Assembly (NCBI GenBank): GCA_003550305.1
Contig: QKYT01000010.1
Span: forward strand, 287,294-351,293
DNA: 64,000 nt
Direction of reading: 5' to 3'
Source: Glomus cerebriforme
Lineage: Eukaryota > Glomeromycota > Glomeromycetes > Glomerales > Glomeraceae
Shown here: positions 48,451-58,902 of the stretch, one piece after another
How the letters are laid out: every line of letters starts with the position of its first letter
Position numbering within the stretch: the stretch's first letter is position 1
The notes under the pieces: model-generated
Database searches by the model: none
What the model saw: the letters and a program-made list of their open reading frames with translations, nothing else
What the model was told of the DNA's origin: nothing
Translations under genes and position numbers: made by a program

Positions 48451-48460
48451 TATATAAATA
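48451..48460 (+). promoter_or_regulatory. TATA box candidate of the 48628-49434 gene
   Basis: TATATAAATA, 168 bases upstream of the ATG; it would imply a longer 5' leader than in the tail genes. Confidence 0.3.
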
Positions 48461-48627
48461 ATTGCGGAGCATTTGGTTTCATTAGCTAAATGGTCTTCTC
48501 TCCTATTTATCATATCAACAAAGTAAATATTCTGAGAAAATTGTGTAACATGCTAATCAAAAGTTTATCTATTTAAATAAAGGTAAAAATTCTACCATTC
48601 CTCAAGTTATTCACCATAAAATCCAAA

Positions 48628-49434
48628 ATGCAAAATATCAATAAATCAATAAATTATCCTTCATTCGTGAATACTTCATGTAGTTCTCAACCTGATACTA
48701 CTTTAAACACTTCATCAAATATAAATTCCACACAAGACATCCCAGCCGCTCTTGACAATACTCTTTCACTTACCATTCAGCCAATGACTCCAAATAATTC
48801 TCAGATATCTTCATTAGCGGCTCGTCCACAAGAAATTGTTGTTATGAATAAGTCCTCGTTCTTTTATACACCATGTAACGACTTCCAAATGTATCATATC
48901 ATCTGTGAAGAAATACCATTAACTTTTGAACTTGTATCCCAGTTATTAAATAATATTGATTATAATTGTGCTCAGTCAAACAATATTTACGTGTTTTATC
49001 ATGAACAACCTGAAATTAAGAAAATTTATCGAGTAACTTGCGAAATGATTTCACATACATTTTTATTTCAGTTTTTAAATAAAATTATTTATAACATTCA
49101 ATTCACCCAATATGAATATCAACGGCAAGAATTTTCAACAAAACATCAAGAAAATCTTAAACTTTATTTAAAAAAAGACTTAATTCATTATTTGACGCCA
49201 AAAAATTTACACGAGGATAATTGTGATTTAAATAAGAAATTCATTCAAGATTATTGTACTTATGAAAGTATGATAAACTCTAATACAGATACACTTAATC
49301 ATTCTCAGAAATATAATGTAAATACATTTCCCTTTGATCAATCTTTTAATAATAATAATTATCAATTAGTTAGTTTTCAAAATGATACAGATAATTATAA
49401 TCAAGATTATTACAATAATTTTTTTCAGTCTTAG
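48628..49434 (+). CDS. Unknown protein, paralogue A of a tandem pair
   Basis: Single-exon ORF of 268 residues. Residues 1-70 are Ser/Thr/Asn/Pro-rich and probably disordered, with IPAAL near 30. A compact core of about 135 residues begins EIVVMNKSSFFYTPCNDFQ and includes EEIPLTFELVSQLLN, NIYVFYHEQPEIKKIYRV, CEMISHTFLFQFLNKIIYNI, KHQENLKLYLKKDLIHYL and FIQDYCTYES. A second Asn-rich disordered stretch ends with FPFDQSFNNNNYQLVSFQN. Signal peptide and membrane segments are absent. The core mixes aromatic residues with conserved Cys and His and is shared almost colinearly with the gene 2.2 kb downstream. I do not recognise the family. A disordered-core-disordered layout is common in regulatory proteins, which is only a hint. 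Confidence 0.8.
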   Translation: MQNINKSINYPSFVNTSCSSQPDTTLNTSSNINSTQDIPAALDNTLSLTIQPMTPNNSQISSLAARPQEIVVMNKSSFFYTPCNDFQMYHIICEEIPLTFELVSQLLNNIDYNCAQSNNIYVFYHEQPEIKKIYRVTCEMISHTFLFQFLNKIIYNIQFTQYEYQRQEFSTKHQENLKLYLKKDLIHYLTPKNLHEDNCDLNKKFIQDYCTYESMINSNTDTLNHSQKYNVNTFPFDQSFNNNNYQLVSFQNDTDNYNQDYYNNFFQS

Positions 49435-51598
49435 TATTAAATTTTAGTTTGTATGTTTCTATCTTAGTAAATGTTCGAACAATAATCGTTGTGAGTTATA
49501 GAATTAAGTCACGCGAATATAAACACAACACCAGAATTTGCATTAGCCCAAATTTTTTTTCGAGGCGTCATGTATTTATATATATATTTCAATAAATATA
49601 AGGGCATTCCAACTTAATTGTTTGTTTAATGTCCCCATCCCTCTCTCTATTTTTAAAAAATTGGAAGTCCAAATAATTATATAGTAATATACTTTTGAGC
49701 TAATAAACATTTATATTTATAAATAAAATTTTATTATGTTTGTTTATTTAATTTATCTATTGCTCCCTTCTCAATTTTTCAAAAAATCTGAATGTTAAAC
49801 TAATATAAGTTCAAATTTTAAAAAGTATATAAATGTGTGTTTTCAGATACTAAAGTCATATATTTTTACAATTTTAGTAATTACAGTATTTGTTATAGGA
49901 TAAACAACAATTTTGAAAATTTATTCTTCATATTTTTTTGGTGTATGTTGAAATTTTAAATTAAAATCATGTCCAAAATACGTAAAACATATATTAAACT
50001 TTTAAAAATAATTGTACACAGTTATTTAATAATATTAAAAATGGATATTATTTAAAGCCCGAATATTATCTCAGAAAAAGTAAAAAAGCCAGAGATGTTT
50101 TTTTGACGAGTAAAGTCCGTAATAAAATATAAAAAAAGCGTTATGAAAAACTATAGTACGGTAATAAAAACATTAAAAAAAATATCATTTGGAGAATATT
50201 AAAAAATTCATTAAAAAAAAAAATAATTAAAAAAAAAATTCATTAAAAAAAAAAANNNNNNAAAAAAAAAAAATCAAAAAAAAAATTCATTAAAAAATTC
50301 ATTTAAAAAAAATATTTCGAAAAAAAAAATTCATTAAAAAAAATAAAATCATTAAATTACTAAACGTTAATTAATGGAGACTATTAGTGACTGCGAAATC
50401 AATAAACTTTTATGTTGGCAAAATATCAATATTTTTGAATCTTCGCGTAGTACCGCATAGTCCTAATGACTGACACAATCATAACTGATAAGGAAAAGGA
50501 CATTTACAGGGATTTCCGATATTTTTACCCCCCTACCAATAACTAATACATAATATGCATATAAAAAATTAAACGCCAATCTTAGCCATATGTAGTTTTT
50601 GCAAAAATACAAGCTGAAAGATATTTAAATATAACATAAATTTAGTATTTTGGTTACATTTTTATGTTCGGGTAATTTTCTTTTTCTATATAACCACGAT
50701 TTGTATTAATAACATTCAAGAATTATATTTATAATTTTATATGCGTTAAAAAAAATTGTGCATCCTAATCATCTAATCACTTCATTCAAACTATCCTAAA
50801 AATTTTGTCCAATAACGGGAGCTGAAGCTATTACTAAATTCGAATTCTGAAACGATGTCCTACATTACAAAAAAAAAATTTATTCCGTTAACCGATCTGA
50901 ACTTTGTCTTTTTAACCTTCATCATATCGAATCCTATAATAGTTTCTAATATATGCTTAAAAACATGGTGCTATCACCCTAAAGGAAATGAAAGAATCAA
51001 ATTTTGTGAATGTCAGAGATTTACTGTATTATTAAGCAGAAAAAGGACGATTATTGGATTGTCGGAAAAATCTTAGAATCTTCGATATTAAGGTGAATCT
51101 TTATAAATCAAAAAAAAAAAATAAATAAATAATATGTTCGAGAAACGCTTGGACATTTAACATAGTTTATAAGATTTGTGGCGCGGTTAAATGATTCTTG
51201 TATGAGAACACCTGAACTTCCCTCTTGAATATATAACATTAATAGGTGGCAAACCGGCAAAACAGGCGCTCCGAAAAGTTTATTATCATTGGCGGAAAAT
51301 TGCGAATAGATGATCACTAAGTATACTGTAGTACAAATTAATTTACGGAATTATCTTTCCAACTATACATTGATCATCATATTTAAATTTAATAAATAAC
51401 GACCTTTTTTTGAGGAAAAAAAAAACATATGAAAAAAAAAAATAAAAAACAAAATAAAAATAAGTAAATTAATAATAAATCTTAAAAAATTCTACACCAT
51501 TCGCTATCTTCCATTTTTCCATTATTAATAAATATAAGTATTTATTATTGGAATAAAATATTTAAATTTTAAACTCCAAAGTCCATTATCCATCATCC
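49435..51598. other. Intergenic, A-rich low complexity
   Basis: Contains an A-rich tract at 50160-50345 with repeated ATTCATTAAAAAA words and 6 unresolved bases (50256-50261). The ORF at 50855-51076 has no recognised domain and is not called. Confidence 0.55.
50160..50345 (+). repeat. A-rich low-complexity tract with small gap
   Basis: Repeats of ATTCATTAAAAAA and poly-A around six N at 50256-50261. Likely slippage-prone and poorly assembled. Confidence 0.8.
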
Positions 51599-52411
51599 AT
51601 GAGTAATTTATATAGTTCTCAACTTGATGCTATTCCATCAAATTCTAATACTGAACAAGTCATTCCAGCCGCACTTAACCAAGTTCCAGTAATGACTTCT
51701 ACCATCACGTCACCTACTACGCCAACCTACATAAATGAGAATCAATCGGCACCTAATTCCAACATTCATCTAAGAATCCCTTTACAAAATTATCAAGTAT
51801 CTCATTCTCAAGAAGCTGTTGTTATGAATGAATCCTCGTTTTTTTATGCGCCATGCAATGATTTTCAAATATATCACGTCACTTGTAAGGAAATACCATT
51901 ATCTTTTGAACTTGTTGCTCAGTTAATAAATGATACTGATGATAACTCAATTCATGATGACGATCAGCCTAACAACGTTTATATATTTTATCATGAACAA
52001 CCTGAAATTAGGAAAATTTATCAGGTATCTTGCGAGATGGTTTCACATACATTTTTATTTCAATTTTTAAATAAAATTATTTATAACATTCAATGTATTC
52101 AGAGTGAATATCAACAGCAAGAATTCTCAAAGAAACATCAAGAGAACTTGAAATTTTATTTAAAAAAAGACTTAATCCATTATTTAGTACCAAAAAATAT
52201 TTACGAGGATAATTACAATTTATACAAGAGATATATTCAAGATTATTGTACTTATGTAAACTCTATTACTGACAATACAAACTCATTTAATAATTCTCAA
52301 CAATACGCTACAAATATTATTCCTTTTGACCAATCTTTTCCCCCTCAACAAGATAATAATTATCAATTAATTGATTTTCAAAATAGTGGATCCAATAATC
52401 AATCCTATTAG
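51599..52411 (+). CDS. Unknown protein, paralogue B of a tandem pair
   Basis: Single-exon ORF of 270 residues, same layout as paralogue A. The Thr/Ser/Pro/Asn-rich start has VIPAALNQVPVMTS. The core begins EAVVMNESSFFYAPCNDFQI and has KEIPLSFELVAQLIND, NVYIFYHEQPEIRKIYQV, CEMVSHTFLFQFLNKIIYNI, KHQENLKFYLKKDLIHYL and YIQDYCTYVN. It ends with IIPFDQSF...NNYQLIDFQN. The stretch SHTFLFQFLNKIIYNIQ is identical in both, and the conserved PFDQSF and NNYQL words lie in otherwise variable tails. An insertion in the middle (IHDDDQ) distinguishes B. Same strand and 2.2 kb spacing indicate local duplication. Function unknown. Confidence 0.8.
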   Translation: MSNLYSSQLDAIPSNSNTEQVIPAALNQVPVMTSTITSPTTPTYINENQSAPNSNIHLRIPLQNYQVSHSQEAVVMNESSFFYAPCNDFQIYHVTCKEIPLSFELVAQLINDTDDNSIHDDDQPNNVYIFYHEQPEIRKIYQVSCEMVSHTFLFQFLNKIIYNIQCIQSEYQQQEFSKKHQENLKFYLKKDLIHYLVPKNIYEDNYNLYKRYIQDYCTYVNSITDNTNSFNNSQQYATNIIPFDQSFPPQQDNNYQLIDFQNSGSNNQSY

Positions 52412-54574
52412 TATTTTAAAATCTTATTGTACTTAAAAATAATTTCATAGTCAATTAACATACTATAATATTTAAATTACATAACCTTACGAGAGTGTCT
52501 TAAAATCTTTAGTCTTAATTATCTATCAATAATAATATCTTGAAAGATAACGAAATCAGCTTATATGAAAACGTAACATAAAAAAAATACTAAATACTAA
52601 GTTTCTTTAATATTTTAAGTTTTATGGTACCATAAAAAACATATGTATAATTTAATAAGCACAATATAAGAATAAAATTTATATGATTTATATGGTTAGA
52701 TAGCCACAAATATTTAATTTGTATCATTCATTTTTACAGTAATCATTTAAAATTTTATTCGTTGTTAATTCCGGCCAAATTTTGATGCCGGTCAATTAAT
52801 CGACTGTTTGTCCAGCAAAATTATACGATTTTCCGTTTGTTACAAGGTGTGATATTGATTATAAATGTCGAATAAATGTTTGGAATGGAGTCAATTTTCC
52901 GAACAAAAACCAAACGATATTAAAAATTTTTTGAAGAGTTGGAAGAGTTGGTTAACATGTTAATAATCGGTTAAGGTTTATACCCATTTTTTGAGCCTTA
53001 GTTACGTCAAAAAAAAAACAGCTTAAGCACAGTTCGCTCGGTCTCGGTGCTTGGGATCGGTTCAATTTGAGCCGGTTCGAACGGCTCGTGTCGGTTCAAG
53101 CCAGTTTGATTCGGTTCGAGCGGTTCGAGCGATTTGAGCGATTTGAGCGTTGTAATATACTTCAAGAATTAATGAAATGAAATAACATAGATTTTTTTTT
53201 ACTTCAATAAGCGGTTCAAGTTGGTTCGAGCGGTTTGGTCGGTTTGATTCAGTTTAAGAGGTTCAGAGCGGTTCGAGTTGAACCGCTGCCGGTTTAACCG
53301 TTTCATAGAGCGAAACCGAACCGAATGAACCTTCCCCATTCTTGGTCATGTCATCCCTAAAGAATTTAATAATAAAATTCTTTTGAGAAATGGGTTGAGG
53401 GTGAGTATTGTCAAAAGAATTGACAATTTATAGAAGCACGATGTGTGACAAATTGAGAGAAATTGACATGCTGTGCTAATAGTGTTGGCGAATACTGGGA
53501 ACCAATTAAATGACAATTTCATGCCCAGCAAGAAAAAAGCCAATATACGTGATTATAATATGATATGCGAAATAGAGATCGATTGTATGTCATATAAGTC
53601 ATATGAAAAAATCTGAAAACGGAAGGTGATTTGAATATTGTATAATGCCAGATTTGTTTGCGTGACCGACCTTTTTAGATCAACCACAAATAAACAATAT
53701 TATTGGACAATACGAACAGGGCTTAACTCATGTATGGTATGGTTTTCTATATTTGGAATATGTAATAATGTCACGCACATCGACATACAATATTTTGAAT
53801 TATTCACATATAAAGAAAAATAAACTATATAAATTTTAAATCTTATAATGAAAAGTATATTGAATCGTGATCTTTTTATTATACAATTTAAAGACTGTAA
53901 TTTTGTTAAATGATTTTTGGAATTTTGCTTCAGATTATGAATACAGAATGGTAAAATTATAATCGCAGAAGTTAAAATATGATAGGGTTAATCCATGCAG
54001 TATGGATTTATGAATCGACAGTTGTATGGTTTTTATACGCAGATCATTTAATATGATAGGTAAATCCATTCCGGTATAACTTTATTCCATACATGTATTA
54101 TTTTCCATACGTACTATATCGTAAAAAAAACATATTTAGAAAATCATACTATACTAGTTCCTGTGATCCCTTATATTGTTTCTAATTTCATAAGCGGAAA
54201 TTTGGTAAAATTGATGCCGGCTGCCGTAATACTGTAAATAGCATAGCAGAATAACACGTGATCAACTCTTATAACAAATCACAATATAAACTGATTAGCA
54301 CAAATACATAATAATTGTCGGCATTTGGCATAAATTTTGCCGTGGCCCGAACTGAGTTTAGGAACTTTGCAAAAAACAAAAAACCGCAAAATTTAATAAT
54401 TTATTAGATCCTAAAATAGATAATAAATTAATAAAAAAATATGCTCCTTTAGCAAAAATACAGTATTACATAAGCATGATTATATAACCGAAATTAAAAA
54501 TTCGATGTATTTAAAATTTCCTTTTACAGTATATTAATTTTAAACAAATTTTCCTAATATAGTAGATTATATAA
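52412..54574. other. Intergenic with GGTTCGAGC-rich repeat
   Basis: Holds the repeat block at 53032-53332; the rest is A+T-rich. ORFs at 53346-53543 (minus) and 53638-53823 have no support. Confidence 0.55.
53032..53332. repeat. Degenerate GGTTCGAGC/GGTTTGA repeat block
   Basis: Many near-copies of GGTTCGAGC, GGTTCAAG and GATTTGAGC in a GC-richer patch, broken by an A+T-rich stretch at 53150-53210. The right side includes complementary words (GAACCG, AACCGAACCGAA), so part can fold back. Confidence 0.7.
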
Positions 54575-56013
54575 TCAATAAAAAAAAGTCCAATCAGAGA
54601 ACTCATTTACAAATGAATCATCTATAGTTCGTTGTGGAAGTCGAATAATCAATTGTAATTTTTTATGTCTTTTATTACGACTTATTCGCCTCACTTTTCT
54701 TTGTCTTAAAGCTCGTGTTTTAGTGTTGTCATTAACTTTATTAGTGGATATTGACGCATTTTCTTCCTGAGGTGATATATCTGAATTATATTCAATGTCC
54801 TGCATTGATTCACTTAAACATAATTTAGAATTATTACTGGGCATATCATTTGTTGAATCACTAATGTTTATACGTCCTACATCTGCTATTAATGATTGAG
54901 AAATTGATTGTGGATGATTTTCTTGTATCATGTGTTTAAGGGATTCAACAACTTGTCGCATATCAGGACGTTTATTTGGATCACCTTCCCAACATGCTAT
55001 CAAAATAAATAAATAAATTAAACATCAGATAGACTAAATAATTATAAATATTATAATATTTACCTCTATATAAGTTACTATATTTGATAGGAGTATCTTC
55101 GAAAACATTTTCTCTTGTTCCATTTTTAATACTCATAATTAATTCTACATCATATTTCACGTCTTTAAAAGGTTTATGGCCACTTGAAATTTGCCAAAGA
55201 AGAACTCCAACACTATAAACATCATATTTTTGATTTAAGCTTTCATTTTTAGTATTATCAGCATTATCTAAATATTTTGGATCAACATAAGGAACAACGC
55301 CATGTATATTTGTTGTGTTATTAGACATATCATTTATTTTTCTTGATAAACCAAAATCTGCTAATTTTATATTATCCTGATGAACAAGTATATTTTGTGC
55401 ATGCTAAAATAAATAATGTTTATTAAGTTTAAATAATATAAATAATGTAATAAGTAAAGCAAAGGAGGACAAAAATACTGTACCAAGTCACAATGGATAA
55501 TTCCTTCACTATGGATGCATGACACAGCACTCGTGAGTTGAAGTGCTAATCGATACTTGTCACTCCACTTAAGTTTACTAAAATTTTCTTTTAGATAAGA
55601 CTCTAGTGATCCACCATCTGCAAATTCCATAACCAATAAACATTGGCTTGAATTTGTTTCTGGTTTTGATATCCCATAAAATCGAATAATATTTGGATAA
55701 TAATCAACTTTACGTTGCATTTGTAACTATAAATCAAATTGATGTTTTATTGTTAGTAAAAAAAAAAATTCGTTTATAAATTATAATAATAGATTACCTC
55801 ATTGATGAATTCTTTAATATTGAAATTATTTGATTCTTTTAGAGCCATATCAAAATCTTTCCAATTAACACGGAAAACACTTCCAAAAGCACCAATGCCT
55901 ATTTCTTTTTTATTGGTAAATTCCTCATATTCATAAAATTTAAAGTATTCATCTTCGATTGCTTTTTTCAACCAATCATAAAGATCGGAATTATTGTTAA
56001 TAGATGTAGACAT
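54575..56013 (-). CDS. TKL-type protein kinase carrying the C-terminal tail, four exons
   Basis: Exons 56013-55798, 55726-55484, 55403-55064 and 54996-54575 (introns 71, 80 and 67 bp, all GT-AG) encode 406 residues. The kinase domain spans about 32-290. Visible are the Gly loop IGIGAFGSVF (38-47), ATP Lys in MALKES (K59), the helix-C Glu in FINE (E72), the catalytic loop HCDLHAQN (D152, N157), DFG (169-171), PYVDPKYL in place of the APE region, YDVYSVGVLLWQISSG, and NLYRACWEGDPNKRPDMRQV. The usual HRD Arg is Cys; the other catalytic residues are present, so activity is plausible. Such small TKL kinases are a large family in arbuscular mycorrhizal fungi (from memory). After an acidic Ser/Asn-rich linker come a basic run (RALRQRKVRRISRNKRHKK) and LIIRLPQRTIDDSFVNEF, then SDWTFFY at the stop: a diverged version of the tail found on the F-box-like genes. 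Confidence 0.9.
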
Positions 56014-56116
56014 ATCAAATAGTAACAGGTAAAATCAACCATTTATTAAAATAATGGTTATAATTTTATTTATTATTTTTTTTTTCCAAACCGAATAAAA
56101 TTTATAATTTTTACGA

Positions 56117-56124
56117 TATTTATA
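56117..56124 (-). promoter_or_regulatory. TATA box candidate of the kinase gene
   Basis: TATAAATA on the minus strand, about 105 bases upstream of the kinase ATG at 56013. Confidence 0.35.
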
Positions 56125-56227
56125 TTAAATTGTAGGCTCATGCACACTCTTCTATCAAGAGAGGTTATGACATGAACATTTACCAAATTAGGTCTAATAT
56201 TGTAGATAACGCATAAAATCAAATAAA

Positions 56228-56354
56228 ATACCGTATCATTCCGATATTAAGCACTTTTTTTGCAATAAGCTCGTCAAATAACGCAGGCCAAAACCTTATA
56301 ATTCTGGTAAGATTCTTATTTCGGGTGGTGCTTAATTTCTGAATGGTATGGTAT
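56228..56354. mobile_element. MITE-like element, copy 2 (pair with 1008-1146)
   Basis: The left end ATACCGTATCATTCCGATAT and the right end (AATTTCTGAATGGTATGGTAT) are imperfect inverted repeats that also match the ends of 1008-1146. Both copies keep CCTTATAATTCTGG inside and a TTAAGCA/TGCTTAA pair. It lies about 215 bp upstream of the kinase ATG. Confidence 0.65.
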
Positions 56355-58615
56355 ATGTAGGCGCAAACTGATTAAAAATTAGACAAAATAAACGTTACCT
56401 ACACTATGTTGTGCAATTACACCCCTGAGCTGTAAATAGATCATCACACATTTCTATTGCCTGGTTTTATCCAAAAAGGCTTCGAAAATCAGCCTCGTTT
56501 AAACCTAAATTTATTTGATTTGTGGCTGCTCAATTACTCAACCTATAAATAATAAAGAGGAGGTAAAATGTCTGTTCTTCAGGCCTTACCTTCTTAAAGA
56601 ACATTAATAACACAGATAAAAATTAGTTCGTATATTAAATTACGTGAAAAAAAAAATAAAAAAAAAAATTTATAAAATGGTAAAAGGGATGTCTACGAAA
56701 TGAGAATTGAAATTATCAGAAGTGAATTTTTAAATTGGTCATTAATAATACTTTTGCAGAAACACTCCTTACAGTAACTGCATGCCTATTAAGTTTCTTC
56801 AAGATACATTAAAAGATTTGTTTGTATATCAAAAAATTTCTTTATAATAATCTATGTAAGGGATGTTTCTTTTGTTAAATTACACAAGTAATTTGTTTTG
56901 TACAATACGTGAACATCATTATAGCCCACGTGATTTCGGACATAATTAAGGCAAAAAATTATAGTGCTGACCAGAATTAAATTTTGAGTGATACAAATTT
57001 CTAAACGAATCATAGTAGTGCAGGCCGGAATTATGATCACAGGGATTGTCCGGATAATCCGCCAATCCAAAAAAAAAATCTTAGAAATTAAGATTGATTT
57101 TCGTTTGAATTTAAAATTCGAATACAGAAATTTCTGGAAATTTGGAAATTTTATCAAAAATATAAATTCAGACATTTAAATTTAAAATTGATTTTTAATT
57201 ACGGAAAATACCATATCCAAAATTCTTAATCTTATATTTGAAATTCAAATTTTTTTTTTCTGAAACCAATAAATTAATTTCAGACAACTTTTTACTAAAA
57301 TTCCAAATTTTATACATCAGATTTGATCCAAAATTTCGGTTGAATTTTTAAATAGATGAAAATCAATTTATTTCAGATTTACACATAAACAATTATGTTG
57401 ATTACATAAAAATTTTTGGTTTGTCTACTATGAATTATATAATCGTCGATTCATATAATTCTCTTTTTTTTGTGTGTGCTTAATATTTTTTTTCTTTGTT
57501 ACTTAAATCAGGGGTAAACATATCTTAATTAAAACAATAAAATTTGCAATCATTATATTTGCAAATATTCATATGAAATTACCTTTTAGTATTTTATATT
57601 TCCCACGAATATTAAATATGGTAATAATTTACTTGTAGAACAATATTAAAGTTGATACCGCATCGTTTCTCAACAACAAGTTAACATGCGTATTCACACT
57701 TTACAAAAAAAAATATTTATGAATATAACCTTTTTCAAAATAAGGTTTCGTAATTCCGTCCACGTATGTTGTATAATGTTATCATGTGGTAAAAAAAAAA
57801 AAAATTGGTTTAAAGATCATACAAAGATACCATATATTTGAGTAACATTGGAGATTCCCAAAAAGAAGGTTATAATTTTTTCCTACACGTTTTTGAATGA
57901 TGTTATACGAACAGTAATACAAATCAACAACTATGGAATATGGTTGGATGATTATATTTACAATTTTGTACAATTGATTTTAAATTTCAATTGTTCTTCG
58001 ATCGACATGCTGCATGAAATCATACGATGTGGCATTATATTATTAATGAATAGATTAAAATTATACGATCAAAACAGTGGGGAATTATCCTATTTAGGTC
58101 GAAATTTAACCCCCCCGAGAAGTTCAAAATTTTGGAACAGTGACCTTGATCCTATAAAAACTAAATTTGGTTAAATTTATAACGTACAGTATTTGCCTGT
58201 TTGAATGAAAAAAAACTTTAAGTTATTCAAAATGATCTTGAAATGGAATAAGATCATAATAATCGATTTTGCAATCGGCATTATGTATATGTACTGTATA
58301 TATTTAAATTAATGATTTTGATTATTTTTTTTTCTTAACATGTTCTTTTTCTTCCGCATAAAATTGAATTTTATAATGTTAATATTGTACATCTTATCTA
58401 TATATAAATTTACAATATATAACTATGTGTTCTCTTTTGATAGGTGCAATATAAACTTTATTCTTATTTATAGTGATTTTATATATCTAGAAAATAGATC
58501 TTACATAAATGCAACCAACATCTACGAATACACTTTTTAAAAGTTAGTGTTTACGATCACGCGGTTTAAAGTGTAATATGTTATCTTTTTTGGGAACGTC
58601 TGTTTTTTGTTTTTA

Positions 58616-58630
58616 ATATATATATATATT
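58616..58630 (+). promoter_or_regulatory. TATA-like run of the 58690-58902 gene
   Basis: An ATATATATATATATT run, 60 bases before the ATG. Confidence 0.3.
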
Positions 58631-58689
58631 TAACATTGAATTGGAAAATTTTTAAATTTTTTATTTCTGATCCATAAAATTTAAAAATA

Positions 58690-58902
58690 ATGGCTTCTCA
58701 AAAAAATAAACAGAATGAACAAAAAAGACGGAATGAAAAGAATTGCATCGCGAACCCAAAGGCTTCTAAATCAAGACGGTATAAGGCAAGAAGACGCAAA
58801 CTTATTGATAAAGATACATTGAATCGTATCATGAACCTTCCACGACAAATTGAAGACGATCCGTTGATAAATCAATTTTTTAATGGATTTATTTTCTATT
58901 AA
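58690..58902 (+). CDS. Stand-alone basic tail protein (70 aa)
   Basis: ORF of 70 residues. The first 45 are Lys/Arg/Asn/Gln-rich (KNKQNEQKRRNEKN, then SKSRRYKARRRK). The C-terminus is LIDKDTLNRIMNLPRQIEDD, then PLINQFFNGFIFY at the stop, one of the best matches to the consensus of this window. PINN is replaced by LIDK. Lys-rich composition, rather than Arg-rich, suggests that the basic part is free to drift while the tail is constrained. A TATA-like run lies 60 bases upstream. Soluble, with no signal peptide. Function unknown. Confidence 0.72.
   Translation: MASQKNKQNEQKRRNEKNCIANPKASKSRRYKARRRKLIDKDTLNRIMNLPRQIEDDPLINQFFNGFIFY

Larger units (their letters stand above)
44731..48627. other. 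Intergenic with a short TIR element
   Basis: Holds a repeat segment at 46562-46625 and the 46740-46975 element. ORFs such as 45831-46016 and 47221-47433 on the minus strand have no recognised features. No gene seen. Confidence 0.55.
56014..58689. other. Intergenic with one MITE-like element
   Basis: Holds the kinase promoter side (TATAAATA on the minus strand at 56117-56124) and the element at 56228-56354. The ORF at 57848-58174 begins at TTG and lacks recognisable motifs, so it is not called. The rest is A+T-rich. Confidence 0.55.

Noticed and set aside
50855..51076. 73-residue ORF with several Cys
   Set aside because: No recognised motif, no clear promoter and no paralogue in the window.
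57848..58174. 108-residue ORF
   Set aside because: Starts at TTG, has no early ATG, no motif, and lies in unremarkable A+T-rich DNA.
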